6,213 nt of DNA from Nocardioidaceae bacterium. GTDB taxonomy: Bacteria; Actinomycetota; Actinomycetes; Propionibacteriales; Nocardioidaceae. The notes beneath the pieces are model-generated. The model was not told where the DNA came from. It saw nothing but the letters and a program-made list of their open reading frames with translations, and ran no database searches. A program made the position numbers and the translations under genes. Shown piece after piece: positions 1-5,414 of this stretch. Numbering within the stretch: position 1 is the stretch's first letter; each line of letters opens with the position of its first letter. The stretch lies in contig JACCZI010000179.1 of assembly GCA_013696015.1 (NCBI GenBank), positions 1 to 6,213 of the forward strand, read 5' to 3'.

Positions 1-359
1 GCGAGCAGCACGTGATGCCACTGGCCCAACGAGGGGATCGGGCCGAAGACGTCACGGCGCAGAGCGGTCGCGCCTCGTTCGAGAGTGCGCTGCACGGCCA
101 CCTCCGACAGGTCGATCCCGACCGCCGTGACTCCCCGCGCCAGCAACGCGGCCGTGAGCCGACCCGGGCCGCATCCCACATCGAGGGTCGGCCCGTGGCA
201 GCGCGCGAGCAGCAGCTGGTGGTCGGTGGCGTCCGGTGGGCCCAGCCAGCGTTCCAACGGCAGGCGGGTGCTCGCGCCGCCGCTCATGACCTCGCAGTGT
301 GCTCCGCCAAGGGCGGCGTCGAACGCCGCCCCCGGGCAGAGCTCCGTCCTCTCCGTCAC
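1..359 (-). CDS. Class I SAM-dependent methyltransferase, 3' end beyond window
   Basis: The first 119 residues of a methyltransferase are visible; the C-terminus lies beyond the left edge. Residues 59-68 read LDVGCGPGRL, the glycine-rich motif I of class I (Rossmann-fold) SAM-dependent methyltransferases. VGIDLSE (80-86) follows, with Asp83 as the acidic residue that usually contacts the SAM ribose. The start is GTG at 359, which overlaps the TGA of the preceding DUF2064 gene by 4 nt (GTGA). A strong GGAGG lies 7 nt upstream, so this start is well supported although it is not ATG; an internal ATG at codon 25 would remove the conserved-looking FDAALGGAHCEV segment. It is the third gene of the GT2-DUF2064-methyltransferase operon, so a role in modifying the same product is likely. 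The methyl acceptor (sugar, lipid or small molecule) cannot be told, because the acceptor-binding half is off the window. Confidence 0.88.
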   Translation of the reverse strand, partial: MTERTELCPGAAFDAALGGAHCEVMSGGASTRLPLERWLGPPDATDHQLLLARCHGPTLDVGCGPGRLTAALLARGVTAVGIDLSEVAVQRTLERGATALRRDVFGPIPSLGQWHHVLL

Positions 360-1075
360 GACCCGGCCTCCACGGTGAGGCTGGTCGAGGCGGCGACCGC
401 GGCGGCGAAACGGGACCCCGGCGCCGCCCGAGCCACCTCGAGTGCGTCCGCCAGGGTGTCCACGTCACGCAGCTCGGGTAGCCAGGTCACCGTCCGCGCC
501 CCCGTACGCCGGAGCGCCGCGTACGTCGCCTGTCCGGTCTCGGGTCGCGACATCGCAACGTCGGGCAGGCACCTCGCCAACGCGGCGCGGCGAACCGCCA
601 GGCACCACCAGCCCCCGTCTGTCGCGGGTCCGAGAGCGGCATCCGCGCCATTAAGTGCCGCCACAGCGGCCTCCAGCAGCACGACACTCAGCTGCGGGGT
701 GTCCATCCCGACCTGCACCACTGCCTCGGTGTCGGTGATCACCGCGGCGTCTTCGTGGGCGTTGGCCAGCCGCTCGCCCAGCGGATCGCCCAGCCCGTCA
801 CCCCGCTGCCCGATGACCCGGTGCTCGCGCAGCGCATCCTCGACCTCGTCCCGGCGGGCCGACGAACCCAGGTCACCGGTCAGCGCGACCACACTCGGGC
901 TGCCCGACTCCGCCGCAGCCTCCGCGACCACCGTGAGGGTGTCGAGCAGCGCTGTGGCGGCGAGCTCGGCCGCCGCCTGGTCGCCGACGGAAGCGGCCAG
1001 CCGGGTCTTGGCCAGACCAGGGGTCGGAACCCTGGCGACGACGAGCAGCACCGGCCCGCGAAGCGTCCCGCTCAT
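356..1075 (-). CDS. DUF2064 / TIGR04282-family glycosyltransferase-like protein
   Basis: A 239-residue protein, about the usual family length. Residues 8-26 (PVLLVVARVPTPGLAKTRL) match the N-terminal signature of the family, with the P-x-P-G-x-x-KTRL loop at 17-26 comparable to the nucleotide-binding loop of MobA/CofC-like nucleotidyltransferases. VGMDTPQLS (122-130) corresponds to the acidic G-x-D-x-P-x-L metal/nucleotide motif, and LGPATDGGWW (148-157) to the family GPxxDGGY/W motif. No signal peptide or membrane segment is seen, so it should be cytoplasmic. The family is annotated as a glycosyltransferase (GT-A fold), but to my knowledge its reaction is not established; nucleotidyl transfer to a sugar or cofactor is an alternative. 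ATG at 1075 overlaps the TGA of the GT2 gene (ATGA) and no clear Shine-Dalgarno is seen, so translation is probably coupled. Longer upstream starts in this frame would run deep into the GT2 gene and are rejected. Confidence 0.9.
   Translation of the reverse strand: MSGTLRGPVLLVVARVPTPGLAKTRLAASVGDQAAAELAATALLDTLTVVAEAAAESGSPSVVALTGDLGSSARRDEVEDALREHRVIGQRGDGLGDPLGERLANAHEDAAVITDTEAVVQVGMDTPQLSVVLLEAAVAALNGADAALGPATDGGWWCLAVRRAALARCLPDVAMSRPETGQATYAALRRTGARTVTWLPELRDVDTLADALEVARAAPGSRFAAAVAASTSLTVEAGS
367..371 (-). promoter_or_regulatory. Ribosome binding site of the methyltransferase gene
   Basis: GGAGG on the minus strand, 7 nt before the GTG at 359. It lies inside the 3' end of the DUF2064 gene and decides the GTG start. 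It suggests that the methyltransferase is initiated efficiently in its own right as well as by coupling to the stop codon it overlaps. Confidence 0.75.
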
Positions 1076-1809
1076 CGCAGCACCCGGGCGAAGTCTCGGG
1101 CCGTGCGCAGCGTGCCCCGCAGGCTGCCCGACACCTTCGAGCGGGTCCCTGCTGCGCGAGGCCCGTACGAGACGTCGACCTCGCGCACGGTCCAACCCGC
1201 CCGCGCGGCCCGCAGCAGCAGCTCCAACGGGTAGCCGAACCTGCGGTCGACAACGCCCAGCGTCACCAGGTCCGCACGGCGGCAGACCCGCATCGGCGCG
1301 ATGTCGTGCACCGGAAGCCCGGTGCGCCGACGCAGCCACCATGCGAGCAACAGCGTCCCGGCACGGGCATGCCACGGCCAGACGCCTCGGCTCACCGGCC
1401 GGCGCCGCCCCACCGCCATCGTCACTTCGCCGCTGCGGACCAGCTCGAGCAGGGGCAACAGCTCGGCGGGTGTCATGGAGCCGTCACCGTCGAGCACCGC
1501 GACGTACGGTGCTCGAGCGGCCAGCACACCGGCGTGGACCGCTGCCCCGTAGCCGGGGAGGGTCTCGACGACGACTTCGGCCCGGTGGTCTCGCGCAACC
1601 TGTGCGGTCTCGTCAACGGACCCGTTGTCGACCACGATGGGGCGCAGCTCTTTGGGCCAGTCGGCGAACACGGCGGGCAGAGCTCGGGCCTCGTCACGGC
1701 AGGGCAGCACGACGTCGCACGTGACGGAATTCGGAGCAGTGGCACGGGCAGTTGGGTGACCACGGGCTGAAGCGCTCGGCGAGGAGCCGCTGGGATCACC
1801 CGCAAGCAT
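1072..1809 (-). CDS. GT2-family glycosyltransferase, DPM1-like
   Basis: A 245-residue soluble GT-A protein. CDVVLPCRDEA (31-41) is the first strand of family 2 glycosyltransferases, VVDNGSVDET (59-68) the nucleotide-binding D-N-x-S-x-D-x-T element, and VLDGDGS (105-111) the DxD-type metal site (Asp107, Asp109). HDIAPMR (168-174) and FGYPLELLLRAARAGW (191-206) match the acceptor half of polyprenyl-phosphate sugar synthases and relatives. There is no C-terminal membrane domain, so it probably works at the inner face of the membrane with an NDP-sugar. ATG at 1809 is chosen because a TATTGT -10-like box lies 7 nt before it (leaderless start). The in-frame GTG at 1818 overlaps that box and has no Shine-Dalgarno. 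About 28 low-complexity residues precede the domain. It heads the operon with DUF2064 and the methyltransferase. The sugar and acceptor are unknown. Confidence 0.92.
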   Translation of the reverse strand: MLAGDPSGSSPSASARGHPTARATAPNSVTCDVVLPCRDEARALPAVFADWPKELRPIVVDNGSVDETAQVARDHRAEVVVETLPGYGAAVHAGVLAARAPYVAVLDGDGSMTPAELLPLLELVRSGEVTMAVGRRRPVSRGVWPWHARAGTLLLAWWLRRRTGLPVHDIAPMRVCRRADLVTLGVVDRRFGYPLELLLRAARAGWTVREVDVSYGPRAAGTRSKVSGSLRGTLRTARDFARVLR

Positions 1810-1816
1810 GCCGTCC

Positions 1817-1822
1817 ACAATA
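1817..1822 (-). promoter_or_regulatory. Candidate -10 box for the GT2-DUF2064-methyltransferase operon
   Basis: TATTGT on the minus strand fits the actinobacterial TANNNT -10 pattern and ends 7 nt before the ATG at 1809, so transcription could begin at or next to that A. No good -35 is seen 16-18 nt upstream, as is common in leaderless actinobacterial promoters. The evidence is position and pattern only. Confidence 0.45.
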
Positions 1823-1924
1823 AGCCATTTGGGGCAGATGGGACTTGCGCCCGGCGCTTACGAGAGTGTGACAACCGGCTGCGGTGGCATTCGCGGCCTC
1901 CACACCCTCGCCGAGTCCGCGACC

Positions 1925-1930
1925 TACCAT
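1925..1930 (+). promoter_or_regulatory. Possible -10 box of the membrane-protein gene
   Basis: TACCAT fits TANNNT but overlaps the ATG at 1929. If it is a real -10, transcription would start near 1937 and translation at the in-frame GTG at 1938, giving a 468-residue protein. No -35 and no Shine-Dalgarno for the ATG is visible, so this is weak and is listed mainly because it decides between two starts. Confidence 0.22.
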
Positions 1931-3344
1931 GACGAGCGTGCAGCGGACCGTGCCCACTCGTACCGCCAGCGACGCCTCTAGCCCAGCAGAGGAGCTCGCG
2001 ACGCCGCACCGACCCCTGCTCATCGCGGTCGCAGCGGGAGCGCTGCTCTTCGCCGCCGCCGCGCTGTACCCACGTCTGTCCGGCACGGACGTGCACGCCG
2101 GATGGGTCGGATGGCCACCGCTTGCAGCCGCCTGGGAGCCACGGGTCGGACTGGGCACGCTGCCTGCACTCGCCCTCGCGGTCACGGTGGTAGTCGCAGG
2201 TCAGAGCCTGGCCGCCCGACTGCCGTGGCGCCGGCTGCTGCTCGCCACCTGGGCCGCCACCTGGTTGTGGACGGTGTCGCTGGCACTGGTGGACGGACGG
2301 ACCGGGATCGACGAGGTCTTCGCTCGTCGTGGCGAGTACGTGTACGACGCGGGCCGCGTGTCGTCGATCCCGCTGATGTTGTCCGAGTTCGTCTCCCGAA
2401 TTCCGATCGCCGCCACCGACAACTGGGAGACGCATGTCGCAGGCCATCCGGCCGGAGCGCTGCTCGTCTTCGTCGGACTGGACCGGGTGGGCATCAACGA
2501 CCCGCTGGCCGTCGGCCTGGTGGCTCTCACCGCCGGCACTACCGCGACGCTCGCCGTCCTAATAACCGTCCGGGCGCTCGCCGGAGAGGGCTGGGCCCGT
2601 CGGGCCGCACCGTTTTGGGCCGCGGCGCCCGCGGCGGTGTGGGTGGGGGTGTCCGCGGACGCCATCTACACCGCCGTCGCATCCTGGGGCCTCGCTGCAC
2701 TGGCGCTCGCCGCGACCCGACCACACCGGCGCATCCCGTACGCAGTGCTAGCCGGGCTGCTGCTCGGCCTGTGCGTGTACCTGTCGTACGGTCTGGTCCT
2801 GCTGGCCATCCTGGCGCTGGCCGTGCTTATCGCGGCTCGCACCGCGTCGCCACTGCCCTGGGCGGTGGGCGGGGCGCTCGCCGTGGCCGCCGCGTTCACC
2901 GCCGCCGGCTTTGCCTGGTGGGAGGCGTACCCGGTGCTGGTGGAGCGCTACTACGACGGAGTGGCGAACGTCCGGCCGTTCTCGTACTGGGTCTGGGGTG
3001 ACCTGGCCGCCGCCACCGCAGCGGGTGGCCTGGCGGTGTGGGCGGGTCTGCCTGCGGCCGTTGCGGCGTTGCGAGCCCGGCGGGCCAGGAGCGCGGCACG
3101 GGGGCCGGAGGTCGACCCCGGCGCCCGCGCGATCGCCCTGCTCGGGACGGCAGCGGTGCTGTCGATGCTCGTCGCCACGTCGACCGGGATGAGCAAGGCC
3201 GAGGTGGAGCGCATCTGGCTGCCCTTCACCTGGTGGGCGCTGTGCCTGCCGGCGTTGCTGTCCCGAGGGCAGCGGCGCTGGGTAGTGGCGCTGCAGGTCG
3301 GCACCGGGCTGCTGATCGCGCACCTGCTGTCGCCCGGGTGGTGA
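1929..3344 (+). CDS. Polytopic membrane protein resembling GT-C glycosyltransferases
   Basis: A 471-residue protein with roughly ten or more hydrophobic segments, for example near residues 30-47, 78-91, 103-122, 192-214, 226-246, 270-302, 308-328, 357-380, 401-418, 426-444 and 450-467. Between the third segment and the next lies a polar loop (about 122-175) carrying an Asp-Glu pair (128-129) and ending in GHPAGALL (172-179). This layout resembles GT-C enzymes (PMT/ArnT-like), where an acidic pair sits in an external loop and an HPP/HPxG motif begins a later helix. SADAIYTAVASWG (242-254) and KAEVERIWLPF (423-433) also resemble actinobacterial members. GT-C enzymes use polyprenyl-phosphate sugars at the outer face, and the divergent neighbour encodes a DPM1-like GT2, so a donor-user pair is plausible. 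ATG 1929 is chosen; GTG 1884 would add a low-complexity tail, and GTG 1938 is possible if leaderless. A non-enzymatic membrane protein is not excluded. Confidence 0.85.
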   Translation: MTSVQRTVPTRTASDASSPAEELATPHRPLLIAVAAGALLFAAAALYPRLSGTDVHAGWVGWPPLAAAWEPRVGLGTLPALALAVTVVVAGQSLAARLPWRRLLLATWAATWLWTVSLALVDGRTGIDEVFARRGEYVYDAGRVSSIPLMLSEFVSRIPIAATDNWETHVAGHPAGALLVFVGLDRVGINDPLAVGLVALTAGTTATLAVLITVRALAGEGWARRAAPFWAAAPAAVWVGVSADAIYTAVASWGLAALALAATRPHRRIPYAVLAGLLLGLCVYLSYGLVLLAILALAVLIAARTASPLPWAVGGALAVAAAFTAAGFAWWEAYPVLVERYYDGVANVRPFSYWVWGDLAAATAAGGLAVWAGLPAAVAALRARRARSAARGPEVDPGARAIALLGTAAVLSMLVATSTGMSKAEVERIWLPFTWWALCLPALLSRGQRRWVVALQVGTGLLIAHLLSPGW

Positions 3345-3348
3345 GCCC

Positions 3349-3379
3349 GCGCCGAGTCCGGCTTCGGACCTCCCGGCGC
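3349..3379 (+). terminator. Candidate terminator hairpin of the membrane-protein gene
   Basis: Starts 4 nt after the stop codon at 3344. GCGCCG (3349-3354) pairs with CGGCGC (3374-3379), then a 1x4 internal loop, then GTCCG (3356-3360) pairs with CGGAC (3365-3369) around a GCTT loop. No T-run follows, as is usual for high-GC actinobacteria. A second small hairpin (GTCGT 3384-3388 with ACGAC 3393-3397) follows. The convergent arrangement with the epimerase gene makes a terminator here expected. Confidence 0.5.
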
Positions 3380-3426
3380 TGAGGTCGTATCCACGACGTA
3401 GATGTCGGGACTCCGCCACCACAGCT

Positions 3427-3444
3427 CCGCGCCCGCGGGCGTGG
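3427..3444 (-). terminator. Candidate terminator hairpin of the mtaP-epimerase operon
   Basis: Begins 1 nt after the epimerase stop (TGA at 3448-3446) on the minus strand. The core CGCCCGCGGGCG (3430-3441) is a perfect palindrome, extended by two C-G pairs beyond one mismatch. As RNA it would form a GC stem of about 7 positions with a CGCG loop and no U-tract. Confidence 0.4.
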
Positions 3445-3445
3445 A

Positions 3446-4489
3446 TCAGCGGGTGCGCAACGGTGCGGTGGCGAAGGCGCGCAGCCCCTCCTGAGGCGCG
3501 ATCCGGGCCCGAAAGCCGAGCTCCTCGACAGCCTTCTGCGGTGACGCGACCACATGACGGACGTCGGCCGGGCGGTACTCACCCGTCACCACCGGGTCGG
3601 GCCCCCCGTACGCGGTCGCGATGACCTGCGCCATCTCGCCCACCGTGACCGGCGTACCGGAGCACACGTTGAACGCGCGCAGCCCCGCCGGGCCGTCGAC
3701 GACGCGTTCGACGGCGGCGATGTTGGCCGCTACCACGTCGTCGACGTGGACGAAGTCGCGGGTCTGCCGGCCGTCCTCGAAGACCCGCGGTGCCTCGCCC
3801 CGCTCGAGTGCGGAGCGAAAGATCGCGGCGACACCCGAGTACGGGGTGTCGCTCGGCATGCCGGGCCCGTAGACGTTGTGGTAGCGCAGGGCGACGCTGC
3901 GCGCCGACTGCAGCAGGCACCATGCCTGCGCGAAGTGCTCCTGCGACACCTTGGAAGCGGCGTAGCTGCTGCGGGGTGCCAGCCGGGCGTCTTCTGGGAC
4001 CAGCTGCCAGTCGAGTGCCCGCCCGCACCGGGGGCACCGCGGGTCGAAGCTGCCCGCCTCGAGGTCCTCGCTGCGACGTGGCTCCGGTGTGAGCTCACCG
4101 TGCACAGCACAGGCGTAGCGGCCCTCGCCGTAGACGACCATCGAGGATGCGAGCACCAGGCGGGTGACCTCGCACGCTGCCATGCCGGCCAGGAGCACGG
4201 CGGTGCCGAGGTCGTTGTGCGAGGCATACCTGGGGAAATCGGCGGCGTCGACCCCGTGCCCGACCATCGCCGCCTGGTGACACACGACGTCGACGTCTCG
4301 CAGCAGCGGGCGCAGCTGGTCGGCGTCTCGGACGTCGACCCGTTCGACACCGGACGGAGTCGGCGCGTCGGCGACGTGGGCCGCGTCGAGCATCACGTCG
4401 ACGCCGACGACGTCGTGACCCTGGTCGGCCAGACCGGCGGCCACGTGCGAGCCGATGAACCCTGCCGCCCCGGTGAGAAGAACCTTCAC
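3446..4489 (-). CDS. NAD-dependent sugar-nucleotide epimerase/dehydratase (extended SDR)
   Basis: A 347-residue extended short-chain dehydrogenase/reductase, cytoplasmic, the length expected for NDP-sugar epimerases and dehydratases. LTGAAGFIGSH (5-15) is the NAD-binding GxxGxxG motif, LASSMVVYGEG (113-123) holds the catalytic Ser, and Tyr176/Lys180 in SSYAASK are the YxxxK pair. RYHNVYGPGM (202-211), FEDGRQTRDFVHVDD (237-251) and NVCSG (274-278) are typical of the substrate half. Between the Ser and Tyr motifs an insertion contains Cys127-x2-His130 and Cys152-x2-Cys155, a possible metal site; I recall comparable CPxCG insertions in proteins annotated as dTDP-L-rhamnose 4-epimerase, so that activity is a candidate but unproven. 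The start is GTG 4489, overlapping the TGA of the MTA phosphorylase gene (GTGA) with no clear Shine-Dalgarno, so translation is probably coupled. Its substrate would fit the glycosyltransferases nearby. Confidence 0.92.
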   Translation of the reverse strand: MKVLLTGAAGFIGSHVAAGLADQGHDVVGVDVMLDAAHVADAPTPSGVERVDVRDADQLRPLLRDVDVVCHQAAMVGHGVDAADFPRYASHNDLGTAVLLAGMAACEVTRLVLASSMVVYGEGRYACAVHGELTPEPRRSEDLEAGSFDPRCPRCGRALDWQLVPEDARLAPRSSYAASKVSQEHFAQAWCLLQSARSVALRYHNVYGPGMPSDTPYSGVAAIFRSALERGEAPRVFEDGRQTRDFVHVDDVVAANIAAVERVVDGPAGLRAFNVCSGTPVTVGEMAQVIATAYGGPDPVVTGEYRPADVRHVVASPQKAVEELGFRARIAPQEGLRAFATAPLRTR

Positions 4490-5286
4490 GGCAGCTCGAC
4501 CGGCAGCGTCATCCCCTCGTGGACCCGGGTGCAGGCGCAGTCAGTCTGCGCCGGCACCTCGGCGACCGCCCGGGCCAGCAGTGTCCGCAGCACCGCGATG
4601 TTGCGTTCGAACACCGCGAACACGCTCGCCTGGTCGACTGCGCCGGCGGCGTCGAGCCCGGCATCGAGGTCGGTCACCAGTGCCAGCGCCGTGTAGCACA
4701 TCGCCAGCTCGCGGGCGAGGACGGCTTCGGGATGGCCGGTCATGTTCACCAGCGACCAACCCTGCGCCGCGTACGACCGCGACTCCGCCCGGGTCGAGAA
4801 GCGTGGCCCCTCGATGACGACCATCACCCCACCGTCGGTGACGTCGCGGTGCTCCGCGCCGATGACATCGAGCAGACTGCCGCGCAGCTCGGTGCAGTAC
4901 GGGTCGGCGAATCCGACGTGGCAGGCGCCGGAGTCGAAGTAGGTCTGCACCCGTCGCGTGGTGCGGTCGACCAGCTGGTCGGGGACGACCAGGCTGCCCG
5001 GCCCAAGCTCGGGCCGCAGGCTGCCCACGGCGCACGGCGCCAGCACCCGGCGGACGCCGAGCGAGCGCAGCGCCCACAGGTTCGCGCGGTAGTTGATCGC
5101 GTGGGCGGGGTAGCGGTGGCCCGGTCCGTGCCGGGGTAGGAACGCCACCGCCCGGCCGTCGACCTCGGCCACAAGCACGTCGGCGCTCGGCGAGCCGTAC
5201 GGAGTGTCCACCGGCACCCGCTCGGCGTCAGGCAGGAACGTGGCGAATCCGGACCCGCCGATGACGGCGATGTCAGGGGACGGCAT
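4486..5286 (-). CDS. mtaP: S-methyl-5'-thioadenosine phosphorylase (PNP family)
   Basis: A 266-residue trimeric-type nucleoside phosphorylase, normal family length, cytoplasmic. It would split methylthioadenosine with phosphate to adenine and 5-methylthioribose-1-phosphate in methionine/purine salvage. VIGGSGF (8-14) is the phosphate loop, FLPRHGPGHRYPAHAINYRAN (49-69) the conserved Arg-His-Gly region, IEGPRFSTRAES (158-169) and NMTGHPEAVLARE (181-193) are family signatures, and TDLDAG (205-210) keeps the Asp-x-Asp pair that in human MTAP contacts the 6-amino purine. This favours adenosine-type over inosine-type (MTIP) substrates, though the closely related purine phosphorylase activity is not excluded. 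ATG 5286 is chosen because GGGAGA lies 9 nt upstream; the TTG at 5346 would add 20 unconserved-looking residues and falls inside the palindrome and upstream of the predicted transcription start. The next gene, the epimerase, overlaps it by 4 nt. Confidence 0.93.
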   Translation of the reverse strand: MPSPDIAVIGGSGFATFLPDAERVPVDTPYGSPSADVLVAEVDGRAVAFLPRHGPGHRYPAHAINYRANLWALRSLGVRRVLAPCAVGSLRPELGPGSLVVPDQLVDRTTRRVQTYFDSGACHVGFADPYCTELRGSLLDVIGAEHRDVTDGGVMVVIEGPRFSTRAESRSYAAQGWSLVNMTGHPEAVLARELAMCYTALALVTDLDAGLDAAGAVDQASVFAVFERNIAVLRTLLARAVAEVPAQTDCACTRVHEGMTLPVELP

Positions 5287-5295
5287 GCCGGGCAG

Positions 5296-5301
5296 TCTCC
5301 C
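5296..5301 (-). promoter_or_regulatory. Ribosome binding site of mtaP
   Basis: GGGAGA on the minus strand, 9 nt before ATG 5286. It supports the 266-residue form over the longer in-frame TTG start at 5346. Confidence 0.7.
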
Positions 5302-5329
5302 ATGCACCGGGGAGGCTCGGCACGCCAAG

Positions 5330-5379
5330 GAGTTGTCACTGTCCAATCAGGCTATGACCTGGTGTGACAGTGACAACTC
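5330..5379. repeat. 50-bp palindrome upstream of mtaP (operator candidate)
   Basis: The arms GAGTTGTCACTGTC (5330-5343) and GACAGTGACAACTC (5366-5379) are perfect 14-bp inverted repeats. An inner CAGG/CCTG pair (5348-5351, 5358-5361) shares the same centre, so the whole 50 bp is one imperfect palindrome with a six-base core. The right arm also contains two TGACA copies six bases apart. It lies between the DUF3046 stop (5415) and the mtaP start (5286). Because a promoter-like sequence sits within it, with one arm over the -35 and the other at the transcription start, an operator is the favoured reading; a terminator hairpin for the DUF3046 transcript is the alternative. Its roughly 50% GC stands out in this GC-rich window. 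Confidence 0.8.
5349..5376 (-). promoter_or_regulatory. Predicted promoter of the mtaP-epimerase operon
   Basis: On the minus strand TTGTCA (5376-5371) is a near-consensus -35, followed after 16 nt by TAGCCT (5354-5349), which fits the TANNNT -10 pattern. Transcription would begin near 5342 and give a leader of about 56 nt with the Shine-Dalgarno at 5301-5296. Both boxes are inside the palindrome, so binding of a symmetric regulator would cover the promoter. Confidence 0.5.
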
Positions 5380-5414
5380 GCATGGTCGGTCGGGGCACTC
5401 ACGGCCGGCTGGGG

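Noticed and set aside
1076..1375. N-terminal extension of the DUF2064 frame
   Set aside because: This part is out of frame within the conserved GT2 C-terminal half. The family signature begins only after ATG 1075, which overlaps the GT2 stop.
12..1724. 570-codon plus-strand open frame
   Set aside because: It runs antisense to the methyltransferase, DUF2064 and GT2 genes, all of which have clear family motifs. Its translation is Arg/Ala/Ser/Pro-rich low complexity with no domain, as expected of an antisense frame in GC-rich DNA.
1847..1857. Short GCGCC/GGCGC inverted repeat in the divergent intergenic region
   Set aside because: It is a 5-bp stem around one base, too short for a stable hairpin and expected by chance in GC-rich DNA.
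1473..2447. 324-codon minus-strand open frame across the divergent promoter region
   Set aside because: It overlaps the GT2 gene in another frame and is antisense to the membrane-protein gene; the composition is low-complexity and no domain is seen.
3554..4696. 380-codon plus-strand open frame
   Set aside because: It is antisense to the epimerase and the end of mtaP and has no recognisable motif or plausible start signal.
5287..5346. 20-residue N-terminal extension of the MTA phosphorylase from TTG 5346
   Set aside because: It has no Shine-Dalgarno, falls inside the palindrome and would start upstream of the predicted transcript start. ATG 5286 has GGGAGA at 9 nt.
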